64,000 bases of DNA, taken from assembly GCA_030603445.1 (NCBI GenBank), contig JAUVXU010000003.1, positions 1 through 64,000 of the forward strand, written 5' to 3'. Source of the DNA: Methanomicrobia archaeon (lineage in GTDB: Archaea; Methanobacteriota_B; Thermococci; Methanofastidiosales; NM3). Made by a program: the position numbers and the translations under genes. Below the pieces are notes generated by a model. That model worked only from the letters and a program-made list of their open reading frames with translations, made no database searches and had not been told where the DNA came from. Every line of letters starts with the position of its first letter. The stretch's first letter is position 1. Below, piece after piece: positions 18,650-27,350 of this stretch.

Positions 18650-19324
18650 TTATTTTCCTAATTTTTTATGACAGAGCCACCAATCAAAACACTCAAACTC
18701 GCCTGCACTTGCTCGTTCTAGTCTCTCTTTAGCAGTTTTAGTATCAGTTGCGGGCGGTATGATAACATGATCGCCGACTATCTCATTATTGGGCCAATTA
18801 GCAGGCATGGCGACTTTGTTCTTATCAGCTATCTGCATAGCTTCCACTATTCTTAATATTTCGTCTATGTTCCTGCCTAATTCCTGCGGATAATAGAGAA
18901 TTGTCCTTATATTTGATTTAACATCTACCACAAATACTGCCCTAACAGTATTTGTTCCCTTTCCAGGATGGATAAGGCCAAGTTTCTCAGCGACTAGTCC
19001 AGTATCGGCAATTATTGGAAATTGGATCTCAACATCCATATTTTCTTTTATCCATTCTTCCCATTTGATATGGGCAAATACTTGGTCAACGCTAAGGCCG
19101 ATCAATTCGCAATGCAAAGCCTTGAAATTGTCGTATCTTTTTTGAAAGGCCACAAATTCGGTAGTGCACACGGGCGTGAAATCTGCAGGATGGCTAAAAA
19201 GAACAAACCACTTCCCTGCAAAATGGTTGGGAAGTTCCATTTGTCCGTGGGTTGTCTGCACTTTCATATCCGGGAACTTATCTCCTAAAAGCGGCATGCT
19301 TTTATTTTCTGATATATCCTTCAT
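18650..19324 (-). CDS. Peroxiredoxin, archaeal Prx6-like with C-terminal resolving cysteines
   Basis: 224 residues. Peroxidatic Cys53 lies in [14 protein letters not shown]. The C-terminal arm [18 protein letters not shown] and Cys212/Cys218 (ECFDWWLC) match the archaeal thioredoxin-peroxidase form (as in Aeropyrum TPx), in which the C-terminal cysteines resolve the sulfenic acid. It reduces hydrogen peroxide and organic peroxides in the cytoplasm, useful to a strict anaerobe. Start ATG 19324. Cotranscribed with the hydrolase downstream. Confidence 0.9.
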   Translation of the reverse strand: MKDISENKSMPLLGDKFPDMKVQTTHGQMELPNHFAGKWFVLFSHPADFTPVCTTEFVAFQKRYDNFKALHCELIGLSVDQVFAHIKWEEWIKENMDVEIQFPIIADTGLVAEKLGLIHPGKGTNTVRAVFVVDVKSNIRTILYYPQELGRNIDEILRIVEAMQIADKNKVAMPANWPNNEIVGDHVIIPPATDTKTAKERLERASAGEFECFDWWLCHKKLGK

Positions 19325-19437
19325 AGTTTTCGCCTCTTATATCTAAATTATAATTCAATCTTCTTAAATTTTGCCATTTTGACATCCGAAGTCGATGATT
19401 TCATATATTGTTCCGCAGATTCGCGAAGCCCCGTTGC

Positions 19438-20265
19438 TTACTTCTTTTTCACTATTATCATCATGTGCCCACTTAAATCAACAACTACTGGATCAGTACA
19501 TATTTCATTGTGGATCTCCAACCAATTTTTCCAAGCCTTTGGATATTCTTTTGCAAATTTATTTGTTGCTTCAATATTAACATTTAAACCTTCAAGGCCA
19601 ACTTTTTCAATAATGCTAACATTCCTTTTAGCAAAGAGGGATTCAAGTTCTATGGAAGTAAAAAAATGACAATATCCATCCCCCCTCCACATATAATCTT
19701 CCCCTTCGTGCACAACGTTTTTGAAATGTTTCTTGTAAGAAACTTCTTGGGGCCAGCCAAGAGGGGTAGCTAAGAGTACACCATATTTGCTCATTACCGA
19801 AACAAAAATAAAAGCATTCTTCTTTGCTACTCTAATTAATTCCGATATGGCTTTTTGTCTTTCTGATTCTGGGCAAACGTGAGAAAGCGGGCCGCCTAAA
19901 CATAAGACCACATCAAAAGAATTATCATTAAATTTTGATAGGTCTGTAATTGATCCTTCAACAATATCTTTGATATTTGTTTGTACTTTCTCTTTCTTTA
20001 TCTTTTTCTTAGCAATTTCCAAATGTTCAGGGACCAGATCCAAAAGAACAACATCGTGCCCCATTTTTGCCAGTTCAATAGAATATCTTCCTGGTCCACT
20101 GCCTGCATCCAAGATCAATGCTTTTTTGGGAAGATACTTTTTAAGGAATTTTATGGTTGTATCAAATTCCAACTTATGAAAGGGATCTTGTGCTAATCTT
20201 TTCCATTCTTCAAGAGGATTTCTCGCATAATTCTTTTTTGTTAATTTAACCTCTTTGTTATTCAT
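19438..20265 (-). CDS. Class I SAM-dependent methyltransferase
   Basis: From ATG 20265 the protein has 275 residues (MNNKEVKLTKKNYARNPLEE). The SAM loop is LILDAGSGPGRYSIELAKMG (about residue 50), followed by VVLLDLVPEHLEIAKKK and the DVVLCLGGPLSHVCPE motif IV. The frame stays open upstream to 20352 but that part overlaps the attC-like repeat and is not protein-like, so the inner ATG is chosen. Substrate not inferable. Gene lies between the peroxiredoxin and a repeat, consistent with cargo of the island. Confidence 0.8.
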   Translation of the reverse strand: MNNKEVKLTKKNYARNPLEEWKRLAQDPFHKLEFDTTIKFLKKYLPKKALILDAGSGPGRYSIELAKMGHDVVLLDLVPEHLEIAKKKIKKEKVQTNIKDIVEGSITDLSKFNDNSFDVVLCLGGPLSHVCPESERQKAISELIRVAKKNAFIFVSVMSKYGVLLATPLGWPQEVSYKKHFKNVVHEGEDYMWRGDGYCHFFTSIELESLFAKRNVSIIEKVGLEGLNVNIEATNKFAKEYPKAWKNWLEIHNEICTDPVVVDLSGHMMIIVKKK

Positions 20266-20336
20266 ATGAATTATTAAAGAAATTAAGATATTAATAGTTA
20301 CTTCTTTTTGGCTGAGGGATGTAAGCCGACTTCTGC

Positions 20337-20442
20337 ATATAACGTATACCATTAAAAGAAGATACTAAGCAATTTGGATGGGGCAGAAAGTACAACCCCT
20401 GGAGTCGTCTGCAAAGGGCATCTCATCCTCCTTTTGTTATAT
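20337..20442. repeat. attC-like intergenic repeat (site 1)
   Basis: Begins with ATATAAC (20337-20343) and ends with GTTATAT (20436-20442), perfect reverse complements 106 bp apart. Inside lie AAAAGAAGATACTAAGC and AATTTGGATGGGG, the core shared with the other sites, and CTTTTG mirroring AAAAGAAG. This matches the R''-L''-L'-R' layout of integron attC sites, where only AAC/GTT are conserved in sequence. Function is inference from form. Confidence 0.6.
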
Positions 20443-20462
20443 GTGCACTAAATTATTGATCA

Positions 20463-22865
20463 CTAACCCTTATTTTTTCTATCCACAAACATCAACAACA
20501 CCGGCAATATAAAAACGGCAGCTATAAAACTATAAATGACCATAAGCGCAGTCAGAATACCAAACATGACAAACATCTTGAATGAGGCGAAAGCTAGAAC
20601 TGAAAAACCCAATGCCGTGGTTGCAGTAGCACCCATTAGTGCCGTCCCTGTAGACGAGAGTGTCTTTTCGATAGCTTCTTTTAGCCTCTTACCGTTGGCT
20701 CGCTCTTCTCTATACCTGTGCGTAATATGAATGGAATAATCAACACCGACACCGATTGTTAGAGCTGATATCATGATAGTTATCAGGTTAAAACTATAAC
20801 CTAGAGCAGACATTGTTCCTAGAATCCATATTGTGACCAGACAGACCGGGATCATAGTGACGATGCCGAATTTAAATGATCTGAAGACCAGCAATAAAAT
20901 GATGAAACAGACTACAAGGCATATCCCTATGGAAGAGAACATGGTGTTTATCATTGCTATCGAGATGATATGCACGATAAATTCCTCACCAGTGGGAACC
21001 GAATCTATTCCTTGGATCTGGTCAAGCGGTTTAATGTCGTTTTTCATCTCTTCCATTAATTTTTCGGTATCTGCCCCATATGTTTTTTGGAGATCAACAT
21101 ACAACACGGTCTTATCATAATCCCCTTCTGTCCTGTGAAGCACATGGCGGATATCGGTGGCAGTCGTGTTCCCGATCCCTTCTTCATACAGGTGATCATA
21201 TACGATGATAACGTCTTCTCTTGTATCCGGTAACAGATCATTGTTTTCGTCATTAACTTTAAGCTCCTCTCGAAGTGTAGGATCTTGCATGACCTCATTT
21301 AGATATGGAACAATGCAAGTTACCATTGGTGTGGCGTTGATGATGATCACGTATTCGTCATCCTTCATATTGTCAACTGTCCTTTCCATAGCTTGCAGAA
21401 CCTCTGGTTCGGTGATATTTCCTTCTACTAAGATTGCCGCTTTCTCCGTACCGCTCTGTGGAAAATATTCTTGCATCAGACCGATAGTATAAAAGGAGGA
21501 TGAATCCTCAGATATGAAGTCCGTAGGAGAGAAACTCGTTTCGACCTGGAGTGCACCTGCGACCGAGACTATCGTAATAAGAAATACGGTAACAAGGACA
21601 ATGGATGGTTTTGCTGTGATCTTTAAGATAAATGGTACGAATCTATGTTCTTTGTCCCCTTTTTTCATATTCACTTTGGTCATTTTTTTCTCTTTTTGGT
21701 CTCCTTTACTATCCAATAACAATCTCAATGCCGGAATGAATATTCCCATGATGACAAATGCAGAAAAGATGCCGATACCAAGCATCAGGCCGAAATCCCG
21801 AATGGCCGGGATCGGGGAGATGATATTTGAGAAGAATGCAGCGGCAGTGGTGGCAGTTGCCAGAAATATTGCAACACCAATGTGGATTATACTCTGATTA
21901 ATAGCATCTTTTGGAACTGCGCCCTTTTCCCGTTCTTCCTTGTATCTCAAAAGTGAATGTATCGCGTAAGCTATTCCTAATGCTAAGACCAGTATCGGTC
22001 CGAAGAATGAGAGCATTGTCATTTTCAGGCCCATCGCACCACCTATTCCAAACATCCAGATGAATGTTATTGGAATACCGATAAGCGATAACAAAACGTC
22101 GCCTATGCGTCGAAGGCTAAGATAAAGTATAATAATCACCAGGAGGATGCTGATCAGAAGGAGCTTCATAGCATCCATCATGCCATCTTCCATACCCACA
22201 TTAAAACCTGCTAGATGTGAGACCTCTGTATGTTCAAGTTCTGTACGGGAAACCGTATCCATAATTGCCAGCAGACCCACATCATCATCCGGCAACGTGT
22301 TTAGAAGTGTATTGTTTAGCTGCGTTACTATTATGGCTATGCTTGCCTCATGCCCGTTTTCTGATATATTCAGATCGTTGGAAACCATTGCCCTGAGTTC
22401 TGGGATCTGAAGTGTTTGGCCTATCACTTCATCAAGCTGCGATCTCGATGCATTTTCCAGAGTTGTCCCGAACTTGAAGTTAAGAGCTTGATCTATTATA
22501 TCTGCAATGCTCATGACATTGTTCTGGTCATTTATGAGATATTTTTGTACATCTTCGTTCGCCCTGATATTTCTCTCAATCTCAAGCATTTCAAGCAAGC
22601 ATTCCCTTGAGAGTATGTTCCCATTTTCTGCCTCCACTATGGTAAATATCCTCCTGGCCTGGTCTGGAAAATCACTATCGATCGTATCATTAGCCCTCAC
22701 AACTTCGTTATCGGGGGAAAAATCCCTCATTTCAGTTTCCATCGTGAGATTCATGAGCGGAAAGGTACTCAAAATCGTAATGAGGAGTATCAATGACACG
22801 ATGGTTTTCGGATGGTTTGTTAGTATGTCGGCAATCTTTTCTGTAGTTTTTATTTTTACGGCCAT
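20463..22865 (-). CDS. RND-superfamily exporter (MMPL/HAE3-type, predicted hydrophobic-substrate transporter)
   Basis: About 800 residues from ATG 22865 (MAVKIKTTEKIADIL). Twelve membrane segments in two similar halves: TM1 near residue 20, a large outside loop (~55-225), a TM bundle with the sterol-sensing-like segment GPILVLALGIAYAIHSL, then a second TM-loop-TM half with the equivalent ALTIGVGVDYSIHITHRY. No periplasmic-adaptor gene is present, as expected for archaeal HAE3 proteins, thought to move lipids or hopanoid/isoprenoid-like molecules. Upstream genes encode a small membrane protein and an HTH regulator, in the same direction, likely an operon. Confidence 0.85.
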   Translation of the reverse strand: MAVKIKTTEKIADILTNHPKTIVSLILLITILSTFPLMNLTMETEMRDFSPDNEVVRANDTIDSDFPDQARRIFTIVEAENGNILSRECLLEMLEIERNIRANEDVQKYLINDQNNVMSIADIIDQALNFKFGTTLENASRSQLDEVIGQTLQIPELRAMVSNDLNISENGHEASIAIIVTQLNNTLLNTLPDDDVGLLAIMDTVSRTELEHTEVSHLAGFNVGMEDGMMDAMKLLLISILLVIIILYLSLRRIGDVLLSLIGIPITFIWMFGIGGAMGLKMTMLSFFGPILVLALGIAYAIHSLLRYKEEREKGAVPKDAINQSIIHIGVAIFLATATTAAAFFSNIISPIPAIRDFGLMLGIGIFSAFVIMGIFIPALRLLLDSKGDQKEKKMTKVNMKKGDKEHRFVPFILKITAKPSIVLVTVFLITIVSVAGALQVETSFSPTDFISEDSSSFYTIGLMQEYFPQSGTEKAAILVEGNITEPEVLQAMERTVDNMKDDEYVIIINATPMVTCIVPYLNEVMQDPTLREELKVNDENNDLLPDTREDVIIVYDHLYEEGIGNTTATDIRHVLHRTEGDYDKTVLYVDLQKTYGADTEKLMEEMKNDIKPLDQIQGIDSVPTGEEFIVHIISIAMINTMFSSIGICLVVCFIILLLVFRSFKFGIVTMIPVCLVTIWILGTMSALGYSFNLITIMISALTIGVGVDYSIHITHRYREERANGKRLKEAIEKTLSSTGTALMGATATTALGFSVLAFASFKMFVMFGILTALMVIYSFIAAVFILPVLLMFVDRKNKG

Positions 22866-23028
22866 GACATGTCCTCGACACACATGATGACCATCGGTAT
22901 AAAAATAGCTTTTCCAAATTCATTCCTAAATCTATCCAAAATTAGAAGCTATCAAAAGGTCCAGTGACAAATGGATACAAATTCTTGAAAACTGGAAATT
23001 ACCTTGAAAATCTGGCCGTGATGCGAAA

Positions 23029-23331
23029 TCATTCCCAAATGTTCTTCAAAAATATAGAAAGGCCGATGCATTCAATTATATTGACCAAAAACATGACGGG
23101 GGGGCCGTCGTACATATGTAATTCGGGAAAAAATATGTGAAGAGAGGCAGTGATGATAATCACGATGCTTTTTAGCAAAAAAGCGGATGCAAAGAATATA
23201 AGGCCCATTGTGAACTTAGATTTTACATTCTTGTAGAGTCCCCGGAAAACGTAGAGCAATCCAAGTAATAGACAGAGGTTTATAACTTCCACCCCGAGCA
23301 TTATGTATATCATCCATTCTGCTATAATCAT
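23029..23331 (-). CDS. Small integral membrane protein of unknown function
   Basis: 100 residues with three predicted membrane helices (YIMLGVEVINLCLLLGLLYV, FTMGLIFFASAFLLKSIVII, and PPVMFLVNIIECIGLSIFL). No family recognised; similar small three-helix proteins lie beside archaeal HTH regulators. Between the RND exporter and the HTH gene in the same orientation, it is probably part of that operon, perhaps as a membrane-bound sensor partner. Confidence 0.6.
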   Translation of the reverse strand: MIIAEWMIYIMLGVEVINLCLLLGLLYVFRGLYKNVKSKFTMGLIFFASAFLLKSIVIIITASLHIFFPELHMYDGPPVMFLVNIIECIGLSIFLKNIWE

Positions 23332-23377
23332 GTTCTTCCCTCTTTCACCAATTATTATAAATCATATCGTTCAGCTA

Positions 23378-23692
23378 TTATTTTTTGCTGATTTGATCCC
23401 ATATCTCCTTGAAAATATCGTAATTTTTTTCCGTACTAATCGAAAGGAAATACATTGTGCCGTAGCTTTTCCCTCCAGACAATGAAATTATATTGTTATC
23501 TTCCAGGACTTTAAGATGATGTCTTACAGTCGTATAGTCCAATCCAAGTTTTTTAGTAAGTTGATTTGCATTATAGGGCCTATCGTGAAGCATCTTGATT
23601 ATTCTGGCACGATTCAAACCACCTTTCATTCCGCCAATTAAAAACCATAGGAGCCTTTGCATATGTATATCTAACCCATTCGATCCAGACAT
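23378..23692 (-). CDS. ArsR/HTH_20-type winged-helix regulator
   Basis: 104 residues. The winged helix is clear: RARIIKMLHDRPYNANQLTK, then LGLDYTTVRHHLKVLEDNNI (recognition helix) and a short wing with GGKSYG. The N-terminal IHMQRLLWFLIGGMKGG segment is typical of archaeal regulators paired with a small membrane protein. It is followed by the membrane protein and RND exporter, so it probably controls that operon. Ligand unknown. Confidence 0.75.
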   Translation of the reverse strand: MSGSNGLDIHMQRLLWFLIGGMKGGLNRARIIKMLHDRPYNANQLTKKLGLDYTTVRHHLKVLEDNNIISLSGGKSYGTMYFLSISTEKNYDIFKEIWDQISKK

Positions 23693-23832
23693 TCTATCAT
23701 TCTCTATGGTTTTTATTCTTAGCTTTCTGTTGTGTTTGATATCTTAATCTATGATTTTATATACTTTGTTCATATTCCCTCTTTATTCTACAAGTCATGC
23801 ACATCAATTACATGCCCTTTGTTGGTGATTTC

Positions 23833-23895
23833 ACATAACGTCAGGAATATATGAAGTTTTGTATAATGAAACAAAGCAAAATTTCGAGTTGTGAT
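23833..23895. repeat. attC-like intergenic repeat (site 2)
   Basis: Left 7-mer ACATAAC at 23833-23839, then ATATATGAAGTTTTG...AAACAAAGCAAAATTTCGAG, matching site 9 at 34991 over the whole core. No convincing right GTT-type 7-mer follows, so this copy may be decayed. Confidence 0.5.
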
Positions 23896-23930
23896 TCCAC
23901 CATATAAAAAAGATAGTTTCCGTCGGTAAC

Positions 23931-24485
23931 CTAATTTTCTAAAATAATCGCTCTGCTAAAAAGCACCTTTTCTTTTTTAGATCGTTTTAATCCCGCTTCC
24001 TTTGCAATATTTATTGTATCTTCAAAAGCATTTTTAGAAACATGGAACATAGGTTCTATAATAAACATTTTTCCATTTGTTTTTAACATAGACTTTATTT
24101 CTTTAAAAAAATTCATTTGATTAGGGACTTCATGAATCATATAAAAAGCTAGAACAAAATCAACTTTTTCTGAGATTCCAATTTTGTTCTTTTCGCATTG
24201 ATGTAATTTGATTCTTTTTTCAATTTCTGTTCCTATAATTTTATTTTCTACTTTTTTGAGCATGCCTTCTTGTAGATCTGCTGCAATGACTTTGCCTGTT
24301 TTACCAACCATTTTTGCCATTTCGATTGAAAAAAGTCCTGGACCACATCCGACATCTAATGCGATCATTCCTTCTTTAACATAATCTTTTAGAAGTTTTT
24401 TAGGGTTATGAACCCATTTTCTAAAAATATTATCAAGATTTCCTGCATTTTCAACTGGGCATATTCTTTCATTTTTTTCTTTCAT
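23931..24485 (-). CDS. Class I SAM-dependent methyltransferase (UbiE/arsM-like fold)
   Basis: 184 residues. SAM loop MIALDVGCGPGLFSIEMAKM (about residue 40), acidic strand KVIAADLQEGML, and motif IV KVDFVLAFYMIHEVPNQMNF. The C-terminus is short with a GLKRSKKEKVLFSRAIIL strand. Small-molecule methylation is likely; substrate not inferable. Its stop is about 35 bp from the end of site 2 and it is 19 bp downstream of the DUF1801 gene. Confidence 0.8.
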   Translation of the reverse strand: MKEKNERICPVENAGNLDNIFRKWVHNPKKLLKDYVKEGMIALDVGCGPGLFSIEMAKMVGKTGKVIAADLQEGMLKKVENKIIGTEIEKRIKLHQCEKNKIGISEKVDFVLAFYMIHEVPNQMNFFKEIKSMLKTNGKMFIIEPMFHVSKNAFEDTINIAKEAGLKRSKKEKVLFSRAIILEN

Positions 24486-24504
24486 ATTTTATCATCTCTT
24501 TTCA

Positions 24505-24861
24505 TTATGATAATTTAAAAGATTCTTTAATATAAAATTCTACTTTTTTGTTTTTAATGTCTTCAAACAGGAAAATTTTTATGTGTCTTCTCTGTTTTCC
24601 TGTTCCTTCTAAAATATTATCAGGATCAGGTATCATCGCCCCCAAGCTAAACTCAACGGAAATATGATTTTTTCTGATAAATATTCCACAAATTAATTTT
24701 GTATCAATTATAAAAACTAAACCGCCATATTTTATTTCTTCTTTTGCATCAGGTTTTATTTCTAAAACCATTTTTCTTAAAGAGATTAGTATCTCTCCTT
24801 TTTCTTCATCAATAAAAAGTGTGTCTTGAATAAAGTTATCAATTTTAGGATTTGCTTTCAT
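24505..24861 (-). CDS. DUF1801-domain protein
   Basis: 118 residues. The family signature is visible as DEEKGEILISLRKMVLEIKPDAKEEIKYGG, then LICGIFIRKNHISVEF and the closing GTGKQRRHIKIFLFEDI. DUF1801 (YdhG-like) proteins adopt a small alpha/beta fold found widely in cassettes and accessory DNA; molecular role unknown. It forms a two-gene unit with the methyltransferase after it. Confidence 0.75.
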   Translation of the reverse strand: MKANPKIDNFIQDTLFIDEEKGEILISLRKMVLEIKPDAKEEIKYGGLVFIIDTKLICGIFIRKNHISVEFSLGAMIPDPDNILEGTGKQRRHIKIFLFEDIKNKKVEFYIKESFKLS

Positions 24862-24921
24862 AGTTATAATAATTCATCTTAGCTATTTAAATATTCATTT
24901 TTAGGTGAGGGACAAAATTTT

Positions 24922-24991
24922 GCCTAACGTTTCGCGGATATGAGAAGTTGCAAACGAAGTAAGCAATTTGGGTGATCTCTGGGCGTTTCAT
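24922..24991. repeat. attC-like intergenic repeat (site 3)
   Basis: GCCTAAC at 24922-24928, the textbook attC R'' sequence (RYYYAAC), then GTTTCGCGGATATGAGAAGTTGC and AAACGAAGTAAGCAATTTGGG; right end GTTTCAT at 24985-24991. AGTTGC pairs with GCAATTT around the middle. It abuts the stop of the DUF5655 gene. Confidence 0.6.
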
Positions 24992-25338
24992 TAGCTCATC
25001 AATTTATATGATTCTTTAAGAAAGGCAACAAATTTTGTGTCAATGTCATCGGGTGTTTTTAATCTGAAATAATTGTGATATCTATTCTTTGACACTTGTT
25101 CGCATCTAATAATTCTCTCATCCTCGATAGGATGATCTAAAACCATATTGAAATCCAACCAATTCTTTTTTGGATGAACTCCGCCAAAATCAGATTTACT
25201 TGTTAGATGAATACAAGTCTTCTTCGGGTTAATTTCTACTTGACCAATGTTTTTCTCAATAGTTTCTACAATTTTCAAGTAAGTTTGATATACAATTGGA
25301 TTTCTTTCTGAAAATAATTTTTCTGTTAATGAGTTCAT
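24991..25338 (-). CDS. DUF5655-domain protein
   Basis: 115 residues, complete domain: LTEKLFSERNPIVYQTYLKI, VEINPKKTCIHLTSKSDFGG, NWLDFNMVLDHPIEDERI and the closing HYFRLKTPDDIDTKFVAFL. DUF5655 proteins are small cytoplasmic proteins of unknown function, related in outline to DUF1801 partners and common in mobile cassettes. Its stop codon coincides with the right end of site 3, as expected of a compact cassette. Confidence 0.75.
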   Translation of the reverse strand: MNSLTEKLFSERNPIVYQTYLKIVETIEKNIGQVEINPKKTCIHLTSKSDFGGVHPKKNWLDFNMVLDHPIEDERIIRCEQVSKNRYHNYFRLKTPDDIDTKFVAFLKESYKLMS

Positions 25339-25369
25339 TTTACCAATTTCTATTCCTATAACATCTTTT

Positions 25370-25948
25370 TCATTTTCTCAGTTTCAAACAATAGTTCTTT
25401 CGCTTTACAATTTCATCCAATATTGAATGAAAAATCTTAGATTTATCTTTAATTTCTAACCCGATAGAATCTTTCTTCGCTTTAGTTAATGCCTCTTTCA
25501 ATTCTTCAACTTCAAAAATAGTAACGGCTATACAATAGTAGTTTTTCGAGCGCCCTTCATTAAAATCTTGCAACATCTCCTTGAGTAATTTTTCTCTGAT
25601 TTTCTGCACCTTTTCAAACTCACTAGCTCCATGCTTCCAGATAAAAGAAATATTATCTTCAAGTTTTTGATAACATTTGAATGTATCATGCAGTTTCCCA
25701 AATTCCCTATGCTTTTTCCATTTCTCACAAATTTGATTTTCCTCACAATCCGAGCAAAACTCAATTCCTTTTTTCTTTACTGCACAAGTGATAAAAGGAC
25801 AGCCGGCACCCATTCTAAATTCACTCTTGCACCCTTCGCATTTGCTTTTAGCCTCTGTATGGTATCTAGGACAGAGTCTGCAAGAGAGCCCACAAATTCC
25901 GATTTCAGGGTATTTAATTTGCATGATTATTTCTTTTGACATATACAT
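25370..25948 (-). CDS. DUF3795 Cys-rich protein
   Basis: 192 residues. Two Cys clusters: GICGLSCRLCPRYHTEAKSK with CEGCKS (residues ~15-40), and CPFITCAVKKK...FCSDCEENQICEKW (~49-75), the DUF3795 pattern probably binding zinc or an iron-sulfur centre. The C-terminal half is Lys-rich helical. A paralogous DUF3795 gene lies at 31768-32181. Role unknown. Confidence 0.8.
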   Translation of the reverse strand: MYMSKEIIMQIKYPEIGICGLSCRLCPRYHTEAKSKCEGCKSEFRMGAGCPFITCAVKKKGIEFCSDCEENQICEKWKKHREFGKLHDTFKCYQKLEDNISFIWKHGASEFEKVQKIREKLLKEMLQDFNEGRSKNYYCIAVTIFEVEELKEALTKAKKDSIGLEIKDKSKIFHSILDEIVKRKNYCLKLRK

Positions 25949-25993
25949 TATATCCAGTAATATTTGTCACTTCAAAGAAGGAGTTCAGATTTT

Positions 25994-26073
25994 ATATAAT
26001 GTTTGGCAGATAAAAGAAGTTACCAAAGGCAATTTGGGCGAAGCAAAGCGGAGTCGTGCAGTCGCTGTTAGGC
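25994..26073. repeat. attC-like intergenic repeat (site 4)
   Basis: Left ATATAAT (25994-26000), right GTTAGGC (26067-26073), the latter a canonical attC R' (GTTRRRY). Core AAAAGAAGTTACC, AAAGGCAATTTGGGCGAAGC, followed by GGAGTCGTGCAGTCGCT. It lies between the DUF3795 and BtrH-like genes with no other content in the gap. Confidence 0.6.
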
Positions 26074-26157
26074 GGCGTAATTAGGTTAGAGTCTCTAAAA
26101 TATCCATTAAATTTATCAAATCCTCTGTTATATGATGACACGTATAATTCCTTTATT

Positions 26158-27141
26158 CTATTTTATATGGTATAACAGTTCCATTGCTTTTTTCTCTTTT
26201 TCTGATAAATCAACTAAAATTTCAGACGCTTGATTTATAAATTCAATATCTTTTGTTTTACCTGCTTTGTCAAATAGAGTTGAGACTTTTGCCCATTGAT
26301 TCGCAATATCGGAAAACATTTTGTATGCTTGATTTAATTGTTCTATTTGCAACAAATCATAACTTTCTTTTAAAAAGTCCCTGTAAAGATTTCGGAAAAG
26401 AGCTCCACCTGTTCCGGCTTTTTCCATTAACATTGCTGTTGTTGTAAAATCTCTTTCAATGTCTTTACTGCTTTTGAACCATTTTTTTATTTCAACACTT
26501 GTTTTTAATATGCCTTTGTATCCTATGTTCTTTATTGGTGGGTTTAGATAATCTTTTGCATTATTCTTTATTGCTGTAATAATAGATTTTTTTAGGTTGT
26601 AGCTTTTTTCTGTTTTCTGAATAGTATAAAATAGATTTCTTGAAGACATTGGGCCTTTTTCATTTCGAGCTAATTCAAGGTTTTTTAAAGATGTTTTTAC
26701 TTTTCCACCTTGTTGTTGAGTATCAATCAAATATGCAAATTCATTATCATATCCATACATTGCAACATAATGGCCTGCAAAATGAAATTTATTTGTAAAA
26801 TATTCTAAATGATAGCAATCTAATTTTAAACCAACTGCAACTCCTTGATCAATATTGTTTTTCACGCTTTCCCATGCTTTTTTTATTGAAGATGTTTCTT
26901 TTACTATTAATTTTAAATTCAAATTATTCGTAATATTCTGAGTAAGAACATCTGGTTTTATTCTTCCGCCAATAAATGGGAAATCCATTATTTTCATATT
27001 CCAAAAAATAAAACCTAAACCTTCCCCTAATCCAAAAAGCATTGGTTCAGAAAGTTTAATTCCAAGTTGATTCAATAAACTTCCAGTTGCTGTAGTTTCA
27101 CAATGTTGTCCATTAAACTGCCTGAAATTTTTAATTGTCAT
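26158..27141 (-). CDS. BtrH-like acyltransferase/peptidase-fold protein (BtrH N-terminal plus DUF4872)
   Basis: 327 residues. GQHCETTATGSLLNQLG places a candidate nucleophile at Cys14; FAGHYVAMYGYD (about 147) gives the His and YLIDTQQQGG the Asp of a papain-like triad. BtrH transfers an acyl chain from a carrier protein in butirosin synthesis; related archaeal and bacterial proteins are of unknown substrate. The C-terminal half (DUF4872 region) is helical with WAKVSTLFDKAGKTK. No carrier-protein gene is nearby. Start ATG 27141. Confidence 0.75.
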   Translation of the reverse strand: MTIKNFRQFNGQHCETTATGSLLNQLGIKLSEPMLFGLGEGLGFIFWNMKIMDFPFIGGRIKPDVLTQNITNNLNLKLIVKETSSIKKAWESVKNNIDQGVAVGLKLDCYHLEYFTNKFHFAGHYVAMYGYDNEFAYLIDTQQQGGKVKTSLKNLELARNEKGPMSSRNLFYTIQKTEKSYNLKKSIITAIKNNAKDYLNPPIKNIGYKGILKTSVEIKKWFKSSKDIERDFTTTAMLMEKAGTGGALFRNLYRDFLKESYDLLQIEQLNQAYKMFSDIANQWAKVSTLFDKAGKTKDIEFINQASEILVDLSEKEKKAMELLYHIK

Positions 27142-27172
27142 GATGTTTTCCTCTTTTTTTATGCGTGCTTTA

Positions 27173-27252
27173 ATATAACGTTTTAATAGTACAAGAAGTT
27201 GTCGAAGGCAATTTGGGGAAATATTTAGCTTCCCTCTTATCCGCTGTTGTGT
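27173..27252. repeat. attC-like intergenic repeat (site 5)
   Basis: ATATAAC (27173-27179), core ACAAGAAGTTGTCGAAGGC and AATTTGGGGAAA, right part CTCTTATCCGCT followed by GTTGTGT (27246-27252). The core GAAGTT..GGCAATTTGGG is nearly identical to site 4. Confidence 0.6.
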
Positions 27253-27350
27253 GAGTGCAGCAGCACCGAAGCGTAACTAAGTGAGCTCAGAAATCAATTG
27301 TTCAGATGAGTGAATGCGATACATTAATAATACAAATTAAAGGGCAAATC

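Noticed and set aside
20266-20352. N-terminal 29-residue extension of the methyltransferase (MVYVICRSRL...)
   Set aside because: It lies across the attC-like repeat, is not conserved-looking, and a good ATG with the family start follows at 20265.
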